DNA of 64,000 nt from Ralstonia sp. RRA (GTDB lineage Bacteria > Pseudomonadota > Gammaproteobacteria > Burkholderiales > Burkholderiaceae), in NCBI RefSeq assembly GCF_037023145.1, contig NZ_CP146091.1, forward strand, positions 3,348,001 to 3,412,000, in the 5' to 3' direction. Each line of letters opens with the position of its first letter. Position 1 is the first letter of the stretch. Shown in pieces: positions 45,548 to 54,385 of this stretch. The notes under the pieces were generated by a model, which ran no database searches, had not been told where the DNA came from, and saw only the letters and a list, made by a program, of their open reading frames with translations. Both the position numbers and the translations under genes were made by a program.

Positions 45548-46018
45548 TTAACCGCCGCAGCCACCCAGGGTGACCTTCACTTCCTTGCTCGCCAGCACCC
45601 ACTTGCCATTGGCACGCACCGCTGCGTAGACCGTCGAGGTCTCGCCCATCTTCACGCGGGTGCTCACGAACGGATCGGTGCCGGCCGGAATGGCAAACGT
45701 GGCGGCCAGCGTGTTCGGGTTCTTTTCCACCAGGATGGCAATCAGGTCGGTGCCTGGCAGCGTGCTGGTCACCACCAGCGGCACCACGGCGCCGTTTTCG
45801 GCGATGTCCGGTGCGGTCAGTTGGATACCAGCGCCGCCCTTGTCGACAGTGCCGCCGCCCAGTTGCTTGAGCACGTCGTTCACGCCCTTGATGGCGAAGG
45901 CGGTCTTGTTCCACTCGGCGGCCTGTGCCGGGGTGGCGAGGCCGGCGGATACGAGCAGCGCCATCATGGCACCTGCGCGCAGCACGTCACGGCGGGAGAG
46001 GTTCACGGAATCGGTCAT
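45548..46018 (-). CDS. soxY: Thiosulfate-oxidation carrier protein SoxY
   Basis: 156 residues from ATG 46018. A twin-arginine signal, LSRRDVLRAGAMMALLVSAG, directs folded SoxYZ export. The C-terminus is KVTLGGCGG, the swinging arm whose cysteine holds the sulfur substrate throughout the cycle; it is intact. Immunoglobulin-like fold between. Pairs with SoxZ encoded next. Confidence 0.96.
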   Translation of the reverse strand: MTDSVNLSRRDVLRAGAMMALLVSAGLATPAQAAEWNKTAFAIKGVNDVLKQLGGGTVDKGGAGIQLTAPDIAENGAVVPLVVTSTLPGTDLIAILVEKNPNTLAATFAIPAGTDPFVSTRVKMGETSTVYAAVRANGKWVLASKEVKVTLGGCGG

Positions 46019-46032
46019 CGCCCTGTCCTCGC

Positions 46033-46380
46033 TCACTTGGCCGGGGCGCCCGCGAGCACCCAGTCAATCACGGTCTTCAGATCCGCATCGGCGATCTTCG
46101 GGTTGGCCGGCATCGGGATCTGGCCCCAGTTGCCCATGCCGCCTTCACGCACCTTCTTGATGAGCTTGGCTTCTGCCCCGGCATCGCCCTTGTACTTGGC
46201 GGCGACATCCTTGTAGGCCGGGCCGACGAGCTTGCGGTCCACGGCGTGGCAGCCCATGCAGGCGTTCTGGTTGGCGATGGCCTGGGCGCGGGCAGCGTCA
46301 ACAGCGGCCAACGCCGGCGTGGCGGACAGCGCCAGGCCGGCCAGCACAGCGCCGGCAGCGAGCGTGGGGGCGAACTTCAT
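46033..46380 (-). CDS. Class I c-type cytochrome at the head of the sox operon
   Basis: 115 residues from ATG 46380 (GGAG upstream). Signal peptide 1-24; heme motif NACMGCHAVD (about 38) and distal Met in QIPMPANPKI (about 90). Similar in size to cytochrome c551/c552 electron acceptors. It occupies the position where soxC-soxD often precede soxY; it may be the electron acceptor of SoxAX or a SoxD-like remnant. Assigning a Sox letter would be a guess. Confidence 0.88.
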   Translation of the reverse strand: MKFAPTLAAGAVLAGLALSATPALAAVDAARAQAIANQNACMGCHAVDRKLVGPAYKDVAAKYKGDAGAEAKLIKKVREGGMGNWGQIPMPANPKIADADLKTVIDWVLAGAPAK

Positions 46381-46401
46381 GTGGTCTCCGGAGGATGGTA
46401 C

Positions 46402-46423
46402 GGCCCGCATGCGTGTGCGGGCC
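46402..46423. promoter_or_regulatory. Inverted repeat in the sox leader
   Basis: GGCCCGCA and TGCGGGCC form a perfect 8-bp inverted repeat, 6-base spacer, 22 bases before the first sox gene. It may be an operator for a sox repressor or an mRNA stem-loop; no regulator gene is nearby. Confidence 0.45.
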
Positions 46424-46493
46424 AATGGTCGCAATGGCCAGAATGGACCCGATATTGTGCCCGAAGTGTGCCAAATCCGACGTCGCCCCAGAA

Positions 46494-46526
46494 AGCAAAA
46501 CGCCCAGAACCAGCCGGCTCCGGGCG
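46494..46526 (-). terminator. Rho-independent terminator after the EamA gene
   Basis: On the minus strand an 11-pair stem with two G-U pairs (46501-46526) is followed by TTTT. It separates the EamA gene from the sox promoter region. Confidence 0.75.
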
Positions 46527-46548
46527 CTTGTACGGTGCGGATCGACGC

Positions 46549-47436
46549 TCAGGCCATCGCCCGCCGCGTCGCCAGCCGGCCGCCGAATACGTTGAGCAGC
46601 AGGCCCGCCATCACCACTGCGCCGCCCAGCCACTGCGCCGGCACCAGCCGCTCGCCCAGCAGCACGGCGGCCGACACCAGCCCCACCACCGGCACCAGCA
46701 GCGTGAGCGGCGCGACCTGGCTGGCCGCGTATCGGCCCAGCAGGCGGCTCCACAGGCTGTAGCCGAAGATGGTGGCGCCAAAGGCCAGGTAGACGATCGC
46801 GCCAATGCTCGACCAGCCGATGTTCGTCAGGCTGTGGACAATCTGTTCCGGCCCCTCCATCCAGTACGACAGCAGCAGGAACGGAATCGGCGGAATCACC
46901 GCGCCCCAGATCACCAGGCTCACCACGTTCACTTTGCCGATGCGCTTGGTGACGATGTTGCCGCTGGCCCACGAGAACGCCGCACACAGCGTCAGCAGGA
47001 AGCCGGCCGTGGTCATGCCGGTCGTCACGGCGCCACCCGCCATACCGATGATCGCCAGCCCGCACGCGGCAACGGCCATGCCGGCCAGATGGAACCAGCG
47101 GATCGGTTCGCGCAGCACCAGCGCGGCGATCGTCAGCGTAAAGAACGCCTGCGACTGCAACACCAGCGAGGCCAGCCCCGCCGGCATGCCCACATACATG
47201 GCCGAGAACAGAAAGGCGAACTGCCCAAAGCTGATGGTGGCGCCATAGGCGAGCAGCCATTTGAGCGGAATCTTCGGGCGCGGCACGAACAGCACCGCCG
47301 GGAATGCCACCAGCGCAAAGCGCAGCGCACCCAGCAGCATGGGCGGCACGCCGTGCAGGCCCACCTTGATGACGACGAAGTTGACGCCCCACACCAGCAC
47401 AACGGTCAGGGCCAGCAGCAGATCCTTGGGAGACAT
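46549..47436 (-). CDS. EamA-family (DMT) transporter
   Basis: 295 residues with ten hydrophobic segments in two EamA repeats (first VVLVWGVNFVVIKVGLHGVP, second beginning near GFLLTLCAAFSWASGNIVTK). Same length and layout as the O-acetylserine/cysteine exporter EamA of E. coli, so a cysteine- or amino-acid-type export role is plausible and would fit a sulfur region, but specificity is not encoded in obvious motifs. Flanked by its own terminator. Confidence 0.85.
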   Translation of the reverse strand: MSPKDLLLALTVVLVWGVNFVVIKVGLHGVPPMLLGALRFALVAFPAVLFVPRPKIPLKWLLAYGATISFGQFAFLFSAMYVGMPAGLASLVLQSQAFFTLTIAALVLREPIRWFHLAGMAVAACGLAIIGMAGGAVTTGMTTAGFLLTLCAAFSWASGNIVTKRIGKVNVVSLVIWGAVIPPIPFLLLSYWMEGPEQIVHSLTNIGWSSIGAIVYLAFGATIFGYSLWSRLLGRYAASQVAPLTLLVPVVGLVSAAVLLGERLVPAQWLGGAVVMAGLLLNVFGGRLATRRAMA

Positions 47437-47534
47437 GATGAGCAGATGATCAAACGGCCGCCCGCGCGGCCATATGACGCACTGTAGGCGCGGGCCGCCT
47501 ACGCGACTTGCACAATCTTGCGCATTGTTTGTGC

Positions 47535-48827
47535 CTAGCCGAGCATGTCCGACCAGATTGCCCGGCTCCAGCCCTGCGCCAGCTTGCCCTCTGCCACGGA
47601 GGGGCCATCCGACAGCCCGCCTGCGCCTTGCACCGTCACCATGGTGCGCTCTCCCGAGTCATAGCGGTGGACGGTCGCCACGTGCATCGCCTCGTCGGGG
47701 GTGATGAAGCTGTAGCAGGTGTTGGCATACAGCGGCGATGCATCGGGCGCGTGGCCGGCCAACATGGCCACCACGGCGGCGGCCGCCACCTTGCCGTGCT
47801 GGTTGGCCATGTGACCCGATTTGGGCATCAGCGGCGCGGTTTGGATGGCGTCACCAATCACATGTACGCCCGGCGCCACCTTCGATTCGAACGACAGGAA
47901 ATCGACTTCACACCAGCGCCCATTGGCAGTTGCCAGTCCGGCCTGCACGGCAATGGCCCCCGCGCGCTGTGGCGGGATGAGGTTGACCACATCCGCCTGC
48001 ACATCGTCCTGCACATCGAACTTGAGCACGCGGCCCGTGGCGTCGATGTCGACCGCGTTGTATTGCGGGCGATATTCGATGTGCTGTGGATAACGTTCCG
48101 CCCACACGCGCTTGAACAGCGCGCCCTTGGAGGTCACATCGTCATTGGCGTCGAGGATCAGCACGCGTGAATCGGGCTTGGCACGCTGCAGCCAGTTGGC
48201 GATCAGGCAGGCGCGCTCGTACGGCGCGGGCGGGCAGCGGTACGGCGCCAGCGGAATGCTGATCGCCACCGTGCCGCCGTTGGGCATCGCCTCCAGCCGG
48301 TGACGCAGCGCGAGCGTCTGCATGCCGGCCTTCCACGCGTGCGGTGCCTGTGCAGCCGTGGCCGCGTTGGCCAGACCGGGAATCGCCCCCGGCACGAAAT
48401 CGATGCCGGGCGAGAGGATCAGCCGGTCGTAGTCCAGCGTGCCGCCGCCTGCCAGGCGCACCTGCTTCGCACCGATGTCGATGGCCGCGGCGCGATCGCG
48501 CACCCAGCGCACGCCGTGGCGCTCGACCAGCGCGTCATACGGCACCGTAATCGATGCGAGATCACGGTCACCCGACAGCACGAGATTCGACAGCGGGCAC
48601 GACACGAATGCGGCATTGGGCTCCACCAGCGTCACGTCGACATGGTTGCCGGAGAACACGCGCACGTACTTCGCGGCTGTCGCACCACCGTAGCCGCCAC
48701 CGACCACGACGACGCGCGCGTTACGCGTGCCCGACAGCGACGCGCACGCAGCCAGCGGGCCGGCCAACGCGGTCGCCCCAAGCGCGCGCAGTACGGCGCG
48801 CCGGTCCTTGCGCAGGGCCTGGTTCAT
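47535..48827 (-). CDS. fccB: Flavocytochrome c sulfide dehydrogenase, flavoprotein subunit (FccB/SoxF)
   Basis: 430 residues. FAD-binding motif VVVVGGGYGGATAAKYVR (about 39-56). The redox-active cysteines known for FccB occur in PYRCPPAPYERAC (about 195) and YANTCYSFI (about 360). FCSD C-terminal domain present. The N-terminus has a twin-arginine-like DRRAVLRALGATALAG and an AAC lipobox-like end, so it is exported and perhaps lipid-anchored. Oxidises sulfide to sulfur and passes electrons to the cytochrome encoded by the overlapping fccA. Could also restore oxidised Sox proteins (SoxF role). Confidence 0.92.
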   Translation of the reverse strand: MNQALRKDRRAVLRALGATALAGPLAACASLSGTRNARVVVVGGGYGGATAAKYVRVFSGNHVDVTLVEPNAAFVSCPLSNLVLSGDRDLASITVPYDALVERHGVRWVRDRAAAIDIGAKQVRLAGGGTLDYDRLILSPGIDFVPGAIPGLANAATAAQAPHAWKAGMQTLALRHRLEAMPNGGTVAISIPLAPYRCPPAPYERACLIANWLQRAKPDSRVLILDANDDVTSKGALFKRVWAERYPQHIEYRPQYNAVDIDATGRVLKFDVQDDVQADVVNLIPPQRAGAIAVQAGLATANGRWCEVDFLSFESKVAPGVHVIGDAIQTAPLMPKSGHMANQHGKVAAAAVVAMLAGHAPDASPLYANTCYSFITPDEAMHVATVHRYDSGERTMVTVQGAGGLSDGPSVAEGKLAQGWSRAIWSDMLG

Positions 48828-49171
48828 GGTGCCTCCTGCGGTTGGCGCGACAGCCAGCCGGCAATTGCGGTGATCTGCGCATCGTCATAGCCGCGCGCGA
48901 GCTGGCCCATGACCGTGGAGGGCCGCGTGCCGTTGCGGAACGCCTGCAGCGTGTCGATCAATTCAGCCTGCGAGCGGCCGGCCAGCGAGGGCAACGTCTG
49001 CGCGGCCGATTTGGCACCGGGTGCCGTATCCGCGTGATGGCAGCTCGCGCAGGAGGCGGCCCAGGTGCGGGCCTGCGCGTTGGTGGGCGGGCGATCGGCC
49101 GCTTGGACGGCGTGAGCCGAAGACAGCGCCGCAAGCAAAGCGGCGACAGCAAGTCGGTGAGCGACGGGCAT
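48824..49171 (-). CDS. fccA: c-type cytochrome subunit of sulfide dehydrogenase (FccA-like)
   Basis: 115 residues from ATG 49171; no clear ribosome binding site, and a GTG at 49189 is an alternative start. Signal peptide with cleavage after VQAA. One heme motif, SCASCHHAD (about 45), and a distal Met in STVMGQLARG (about 88). ATGA overlap with fccB. Electron acceptor of the flavoprotein. Confidence 0.88.
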   Translation of the reverse strand: MPVAHRLAVAALLAALSSAHAVQAADRPPTNAQARTWAASCASCHHADTAPGAKSAAQTLPSLAGRSQAELIDTLQAFRNGTRPSTVMGQLARGYDDAQITAIAGWLSRQPQEAP

Positions 49172-49244
49172 GGGGGGCAGCGAAGTCACGGAAGCGTCAT
49201 ACGCTAACACGCCCGCCTTGCCATGTGCCGTGCGCGCGGACAAC

Positions 49245-49274
49245 AAAAAACGCAGCACGGTGGCTGCGTTTTTT
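49245..49274. terminator. Rho-independent terminator of the BON gene
   Basis: Perfect 12-bp stem (49245-49256 with 49263-49274) with A/T-run arms and a 6-base loop, between the BON gene stop and fccA. Confidence 0.9.
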
Positions 49275-49292
49275 GAGGTGTGCCGATTGGCC

Positions 49293-50090
49293 TCAGGGCA
49301 GTTGCTTGCCCGGCGGCAGTGCCGGCGAGGTGGTCGGCGACACCGTCACGCCCGGCGAGGCCGAGGTGACCGGTGCGGGTGCCTGCGTTGCCGTCGGCGT
49401 GCCCTGCTGCACCGGGGCCGGTGTACCCGGCGCGGTCTGCGGATTGCTCGACGATGCGTTCGTATCCAGGCGCTTGCGCTCCTCTTCGGTCACGTAATCG
49501 AACACCTTCACGACCTTGTTGACGCCGCCCACGGTGCGTACGGCCTCGGTGGCCTTGTTGCCTTCGGCCTCGGTCACCACGCCCAGCAGGAAGACGGTCT
49601 GGGCTTCGGTGGTCACCTTGATGGAGTTCCAGGGCACACCTTCCGTGCCGGCCAGCACGCTCTTCACCTTGGTGGTGATGTACGTGTCGTTGGTGCGCGA
49701 ACCGAACGTGCTCGACTCCGGCGTCACCACGAGCTCGTTGACGACCTCACGCGCGTTCTCCAGCTTCTGCGCGTACTGGCCGATCTCCTGCTTGGTTGCC
49801 TCGGTACCGGCTTCACCGGTCAGCAGCACCTTGCGGTTGTAGACCGTCACGTTCACGTGGGCACGGCCGTCGTAGCGCGAGATCAGCGTGTTCTCGGCTT
49901 CCATCTGCAGGCCGCGGTCGATGGTCTGGGTGGCAGTCGGGCGCCGGTCGGTGGCCAGTGCCACACCACCGGCCACGGCACCGGCAAACAGCGGGAAGCA
50001 GGCGGTCAACTGCGTGGCGGTGACACCCGCCAGGGCGGCCAGCACGACAATGCGGCGGGCGCTGGCAAACGTAGGCGACGAGAGTTTCAT
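49293..50090 (-). CDS. BON-domain outer-membrane lipoprotein (DolP/YraP-like)
   Basis: 265 residues from ATG 50090 (AAGGAC 5 bases upstream). Lipobox TQLTAC (about 26-31). Two BON domains follow: VYNRKVLLTGEAGTEATKQE (about 82-101) and VTTEAQTVFLLGVVTEAEGN (about 158-177). The C-terminal 60 residues are a Pro/Thr/Ala-rich tail, absent in E. coli DolP and probably disordered. DolP maintains outer-membrane integrity. yraN directly upstream repeats the E. coli yraN-yraP neighbourhood. Confidence 0.9.
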   Translation of the reverse strand: MKLSSPTFASARRIVVLAALAGVTATQLTACFPLFAGAVAGGVALATDRRPTATQTIDRGLQMEAENTLISRYDGRAHVNVTVYNRKVLLTGEAGTEATKQEIGQYAQKLENAREVVNELVVTPESSTFGSRTNDTYITTKVKSVLAGTEGVPWNSIKVTTEAQTVFLLGVVTEAEGNKATEAVRTVGGVNKVVKVFDYVTEEERKRLDTNASSSNPQTAPGTPAPVQQGTPTATQAPAPVTSASPGVTVSPTTSPALPPGKQLP

Positions 50091-50130
50091 GCTGTCCTTG
50101 AAGAGAGTCCGGAAAGAAGAAGAGCGAGGT

Positions 50131-50511
50131 TCACGTGTCAGCGCCAAAGGCATCACGCATCCATTCGATGCGTGCGCCGTCGATGGCGATGACGTCAAAA
50201 CGGCAGGCGGGCACGTCATCGGCCTGCCGTGCGAGAAAATCTTCCGCCGCAGCGATCAGGCGGCGCTGCTTGGTGGGTGTCACGCTGGCGGCCGCACCGC
50301 CAAAGCGCTGCGTGGACCGCGCCACGCGGGCGCGCACCTCCACAAAGATCACCGCGCCGGCCGCATCGCGCATCACCAGATCGATCTCGCCGCCCTTGCA
50401 GCGATAATTGCGGGTGACCACCGACAAACCGCGCGCCTGCAGATAGCGCAGCGCGCGGTCTTCACCGGCTTCGCCGGTGGCTGCGGTGATGGGCTTTGCG
50501 GTTTGAACCAA
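50131..50511 (-). CDS. yraN: YraN-family (UPF0102) endonuclease-like protein
   Basis: 126 residues. Holliday-junction-resolvase-like nuclease fold: GEAGEDRALRYLQARGL (about 13-29), then the metal residues in GGEIDLVMRD (about 41-50) and IFVEVRAR (about 55-62). Start is TTG 50511 because no ATG is available before GEAGEDRA. Divergent from rsmI with 19 bases between, the conserved arrangement in proteobacteria. Confidence 0.9.
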   Translation of the reverse strand: MVQTAKPITAATGEAGEDRALRYLQARGLSVVTRNYRCKGGEIDLVMRDAAGAVIFVEVRARVARSTQRFGGAAASVTPTKQRRLIAAAEDFLARQADDVPACRFDVIAIDGARIEWMRDAFGADT

Positions 50512-50530
50512 GTGACTAAGAGAAGTTCTC

Positions 50531-51433
50531 GTGAGTGATCCTGACTGGACCCTGCTGGCGCACGACCAGCACTATCCCGCCGGCGCATTATATGTGGTGG
50601 CCACCCCCATCGGGAACGCTGCCGACGTGTCGCTGCGGGCGCGGTATGTGCTCGGCATGGTCGATGCGGTGGCCTGCGAGGACACGCGCAACACCGGGCA
50701 ATTGCTCAATCGCCTGGGGCTGTCGCGGCCGATGCTGGCAGCGCATGAGCACAACGAGCGCGAGGCCGCCGCACGCATCGTCGCGCGTCTGGCGCAGGGC
50801 GAGCGCATCGCCTATGTGTCGGATGCGGGCACGCCGGGCGTCTCCGACCCTGGCTCACGCATCGTCGAGGCCGTGCGCGCAGCCGGGCAGCGCGTGATTC
50901 CGCTGCCGGGGGCGAGCGCGGTGGTGACGGCGCTGTCCGCTGCGGGGGAGCTGCTCGACACGTCGGGCGGGAAATTCACCTTCGTTGGTTTCCTGCCGCC
51001 CAAGGCCGGGCAGCGCGATGCGGCCATCCGTCAATGGGCGGCGCACGAGCCGGCGTGGGTTCTGTATGAGGCGCCGCATCGCATCGATGCCACGCTCGCC
51101 GCGCTGGCCGAACACCTACCGGCACGCCGCCTTCTCATCGGTCGCGAGTTGACCAAGCTGTTCGAGCAGATCGTCGTGCTGCCGGCCGCCGAAGCACCGG
51201 CTTGGCTGGCCGCCGATGCCTCGCACGGCAAGGGCGAATTCGTTCTGGTGGTGGAAGGTGCAGGCGCGCAGGACGCGGCCCCGACGGCGATGGCCGCAGA
51301 TCAGGTGCTGCGCCTGCTGCTGGCCGAACTGCCCGCCAAGCGCGCTGCCAAGCTGGCCGGGGCGATCACGGGCGCGCCGGTCGACGCGCTATATCAAAGT
51401 GCGCTGGCATTGAAAAACGACGGGAAGGATTAA
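50531..51433 (+). CDS. rsmI: 16S rRNA (cytidine-1402 2'-O)-methyltransferase
   Basis: 300 residues from GTG 50531. Tetrapyrrole-methylase fold: YVVATPIGNAADVSLRARYV (about 17-36), EDTRNTGQLL (about 52), YVSDAGTPGVSDPG (about 95) and LPGASAVVTALSAAGE (about 124). Uses S-adenosylmethionine to methylate C1402 in the ribosomal P site. Last four bases overlap the convergent rlpA gene. Confidence 0.94.
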   Translation: MSDPDWTLLAHDQHYPAGALYVVATPIGNAADVSLRARYVLGMVDAVACEDTRNTGQLLNRLGLSRPMLAAHEHNEREAAARIVARLAQGERIAYVSDAGTPGVSDPGSRIVEAVRAAGQRVIPLPGASAVVTALSAAGELLDTSGGKFTFVGFLPPKAGQRDAAIRQWAAHEPAWVLYEAPHRIDATLAALAEHLPARRLLIGRELTKLFEQIVVLPAAEAPAWLAADASHGKGEFVLVVEGAGAQDAAPTAMAADQVLRLLLAELPAKRAAKLAGAITGAPVDALYQSALALKNDGKD

Positions 51434-52173
51434 CGACGCGCCTTCGCGCGGCGCTTGGTCGCCTTTTTCTTCGGCGGTGCCGGCTCGTCGGCGCCGACGT
51501 CGGCGTCGCCATCATTGCTGGCGAGATCGGTCTGCGTGAGTTCCGGGCGCAGCGCTTCGACTTCTGCGCGCGAGAGGCGGCGAATCTCCACTTGCGTTGA
51601 ACCACGCTTGACGAAATCCAGGCGCTTGGCCGCGGCGTACGACACGTCGAGGACGCGCCTGCCGTGGTAGGGGCCACGGTCCGTCACCTTGGCCACGACT
51701 ACGCGGTCGTTGGAGAGGTTGCGCACCAGCACCCAGCTCTGCAGCGGCAGCGACGGATGCGCCACCGTGAAGGCGTTCATATCGAAGCGCTCACCGCTGG
51801 CCGTGCGGCGACCGTGGAACCCGCGGCCATACCAGGAGGCGACGCCGCGCTGTTCGAACGTGCCAAGGTCTGCGCGCAGACCCGGTTCGGTATTGGCGTT
51901 CTCGTCGAGCTTGAGGCTGCTGGAATCTGGCACGCTGCGGAACGACAGCGCACCCCAGGCATCCGGGTTGTCACGCACGTCCGGCACCTTCAGCGCAGGC
52001 GCTGCTGACTTGTCGGCATTGGCGTTGAGCGGGGGCTCCCCCGGCACGGCAGCACAACCCGCCAGCACCAGCAAAGCGGTGCCATGCGTCAGCCAGGCAC
52101 GCAGCGTGCGGCCGGCCGGAAGGCTGGAGAACATGGGGGAAAGCTTGAGCATGGGCGCGAGTCTAACATGCAC
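51430..52173 (-). CDS. rlpA: RlpA-like septal ring lytic transglycosylase
   Basis: 247 residues from GTG 52173 with GAGGAG just upstream; ATG 52152 is an alternative that still retains the signal. Lipobox LVLAGC (about 40). Double-psi beta-barrel domain: GVASWYGRGFHGRRTASGER (about 110-129) with VAKVTDRGPYHGRRVLD. The SPOR domain that targets many RlpA proteins to the septum is missing; instead the C-terminus is Lys/Arg-rich (PPKKKATKRRAKARR). Cleaves denuded peptidoglycan glycans. Confidence 0.88.
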   Translation of the reverse strand: MHVRLAPMLKLSPMFSSLPAGRTLRAWLTHGTALLVLAGCAAVPGEPPLNANADKSAAPALKVPDVRDNPDAWGALSFRSVPDSSSLKLDENANTEPGLRADLGTFEQRGVASWYGRGFHGRRTASGERFDMNAFTVAHPSLPLQSWVLVRNLSNDRVVVAKVTDRGPYHGRRVLDVSYAAAKRLDFVKRGSTQVEIRRLSRAEVEALRPELTQTDLASNDGDADVGADEPAPPKKKATKRRAKARR

Positions 52174-52353
52174 GCTCTCCTCGATTATTTACATTTCCTA
52201 TTAAAACGGTCGCATCATGCAGGCATCTTGCATGAACTTTGTAATATTTTCCGCCGGATGTAACAGAGCACCCCGCCAGCCCAATGCTGGCGCGGGCTTG
52301 GGCCGTTACAATTGCCTTGTCCCGTCTTCGTACGAAAGTGCGCAAAAAACCAC

Positions 52354-53010
52354 ATGAAAGTCGTTGTCGTCCCCGTTACGCCGTTTGAACAGAACTGCAC
52401 GCTGCTGATTGGCGACGATGGTGCTGCTGCCGTCACCGACCCGGGCGGCGACATCGAACGCATCCTGGCCGCCGCCCAGCAGCACGGCGCGCGCATCGAA
52501 AAGATCCTGCTCACGCACGGCCACGTCGACCACTGCGCCGCTGCCGATGCCCTGCGCACGCAACTCGGCGTGCCCATCGAAGGCCCGCACAAGGACGAAG
52601 CCTTCTGGATCGACCAGCTCCCGATGCAGAGCCAGCGCTTCGGCTTTCCGCCGGCCAAGGCGTTCGTGCCGGACCGCTGGCTTGACGATGGCGACACCGT
52701 GGAAGCCGCCGGCCGCACGCTGCAGGTGTTCCACTGCCCCGGCCACACGCCTGGCCACGTGGTGTTCTTCAGCGCGGAAGACCGCATCGCCATCGTCGGC
52801 GATGTGCTGTTCGCGGGATCGATCGGCCGCACGGATTTTCCGCGCGGCAACCATGCAGACCTGATCCACGCGATCCGCACCAAGCTCTGGCCGCTGGGCG
52901 ACGACGTCACCTTCGTGCCGGGCCACGGGCCGGTCTCCACCTTTGGCGATGAGCGCGCAACCAACCCGTACGTTGCCGATCGCCTGTTTGCCAACGAAGG
53001 CACGTCATGA
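52354..53010 (+). CDS. MBL-fold metallo-hydrolase, YcbL/GloB-like
   Basis: 218 residues from ATG 52354. Zinc motifs complete: [14 protein letters not shown] (about 52), [11 protein letters not shown] (about 130), [14 protein letters not shown] (about 149) and VPGHGPVS (about 190). Small single-domain glyoxalase II relatives of the YcbL type. Likely hydrolyses a thioester such as S-lactoylglutathione. Overlaps the exonuclease-like gene by four bases. Confidence 0.88.
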   Translation: MKVVVVPVTPFEQNCTLLIGDDGAAAVTDPGGDIERILAAAQQHGARIEKILLTHGHVDHCAAADALRTQLGVPIEGPHKDEAFWIDQLPMQSQRFGFPPAKAFVPDRWLDDGDTVEAAGRTLQVFHCPGHTPGHVVFFSAEDRIAIVGDVLFAGSIGRTDFPRGNHADLIHAIRTKLWPLGDDVTFVPGHGPVSTFGDERATNPYVADRLFANEGTS

Positions 53011-53723
53011 GCGACGACAGAAGCGATACCAACGACAGCGACGACATCTTCGCCGACACGGCTCCGGCTGCACCTGCAGACAAGCCCCGGCGCAAGCGCG
53101 GCAACCAGCCGCCTGACACGCGGCCCGAGATTTACGTCAGCACCGACATCGAAGCCGACGGGCCCATCCCCGGGCCACACTCGATGCTGAGTTTCGCGAG
53201 CGCGGCGTACCTGGCTGACAAGACGCTCATTGGCACGTTCGAGGCGAATCTCGAAACGCTGCCCGGTGCGCAGGGGCACCCGATCCAGATGCAATGGTGG
53301 CAAACGCAGCCCGAGGCCTGGGCTGCGTGCCGCAAGAATCTCGAAGCGCCCGAAGTGGCCCTGCCGCGCTACGTGGAATGGGTCGAGAGCCTGCCCGGCA
53401 AGCCGGTGTTCGTGGCGTTTCCGGCGGGGTTCGATTTCACGTACATGTTCTGGTACATGATGCGGTTTGCCGGGCGCTCGCCGTTCGGCTGGGCCGCACT
53501 CGACATCAAGACGCTGGCCTTTGCGCTCACGGGCCTGCCGTACCGGCGCAACGTCAAGGCGGCCTTTCCCGAGCACTGGCACGACCCGCTGCCACACACG
53601 CATGTCGCGCTGGATGACGCGAAGGAGCAAGGCGCCCTCTTCTGCAACATGCTCGCTGAACTGCGTGTGCGAGAAGCCGAGCACGCGGCAATACAAACCG
53701 CCCTGCACAGCGCGCAAGACTGA
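53007..53723 (+). CDS. Putative 3'-5' exonuclease-fold protein
   Basis: 238 residues. The N-terminal 40 residues are acidic then basic and probably disordered. An RNase H-like exonuclease fold follows: [15 protein letters not shown] (about 43, motif I DxE), [13 protein letters not shown] (about 138, motif II Asp) and [16 protein letters not shown] (about 200, motif III Asp). This is the DEDDh pattern with His at HVALDDA. Substrate DNA or RNA unknown. Translationally coupled to the MBL hydrolase. Confidence 0.78.
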   Translation: MSDDRSDTNDSDDIFADTAPAAPADKPRRKRGNQPPDTRPEIYVSTDIEADGPIPGPHSMLSFASAAYLADKTLIGTFEANLETLPGAQGHPIQMQWWQTQPEAWAACRKNLEAPEVALPRYVEWVESLPGKPVFVAFPAGFDFTYMFWYMMRFAGRSPFGWAALDIKTLAFALTGLPYRRNVKAAFPEHWHDPLPHTHVALDDAKEQGALFCNMLAELRVREAEHAAIQTALHSAQD

Positions 53724-53997
53724 GCGCCGCTCACATCACGCATTTCGCGAAGAGCCGCAGTCCGTTTGCGTTTTGCCCGCGTGATGCACGCACCATGACG
53801 CAACGCAACTTGCGGCGCCGCAAACCCGCGTCTACGCTGGGCTTGTGCGAGGCGACCAGACGACTGCGCCACCCGGCGCCGACAAGCAAAGCCACTCGCA
53901 TACGCCATTTGCTTGTCGTATCGTTTTCGGGCCGCACGTACCCCCGACGCCGGTGCGTGCCGGCGTCGGCTATCAGCTAACGACGGGAGGTGCCGCG

Positions 53998-54261
53998 ATG
54001 CGATTTTCCCGTGACGCGTTTGATACGCAACACTTGCGAGCGATGACGGAGCGCTTGCACTGGCATCGCAAAACAACCGCCAAGGCGATCCCGCTGAGCG
54101 CGCACACGCATCTGCATCGTGCCCGCGGCGACGAGAGCGACGACGCGGAAGTGATGAAGGTCACAGTGGTCTCCACCGCTGTGGCGCTGGCAGTGGTGCT
54201 GGTTGCCCTGCTGGCAGTTGGATTCGGGTCAGAAATGGCCCGATGGATGGGCCTGGAATAA
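53998..54261 (+). CDS. Small single-pass membrane protein
   Basis: 87 residues from ATG 53998 with GGGAGG 7 bases upstream. Residues 1-55 are basic, soluble, with several His/Arg; residues about 57-79 (VVSTAVALAVVLVALLAVGF) are one membrane segment, with seven residues after it. The C-terminal anchor orientation suggests a cytoplasmic domain. No family recognised. The 274-base gap before it contains the palindrome TTGCGGCGCCGCAA (53810-53823) and no gene. Confidence 0.7.
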   Translation: MRFSRDAFDTQHLRAMTERLHWHRKTTAKAIPLSAHTHLHRARGDESDDAEVMKVTVVSTAVALAVVLVALLAVGFGSEMARWMGLE

Positions 54262-54328
54262 TCCGGTGCCCTTGCGCGTCTTGACGGACGCAGCCCCGGC
54301 CCTCGCGCAAGGCGATACGGCCACCCCT

Positions 54329-54371
54329 GAACGGCCTGTCCGATGGAAATCGGCAGGCCGTTCAACTTTTT
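54329..54371 (+). terminator. Rho-independent terminator
   Basis: A 15-bp stem with a single bulged T (54329-54344 with 54349-54363), GGAA loop, then TTTTT at 54367-54371. Ends the transcript of the small membrane protein. Confidence 0.85.
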
Positions 54372-54385
54372 GGGGGGCGCGTTGA

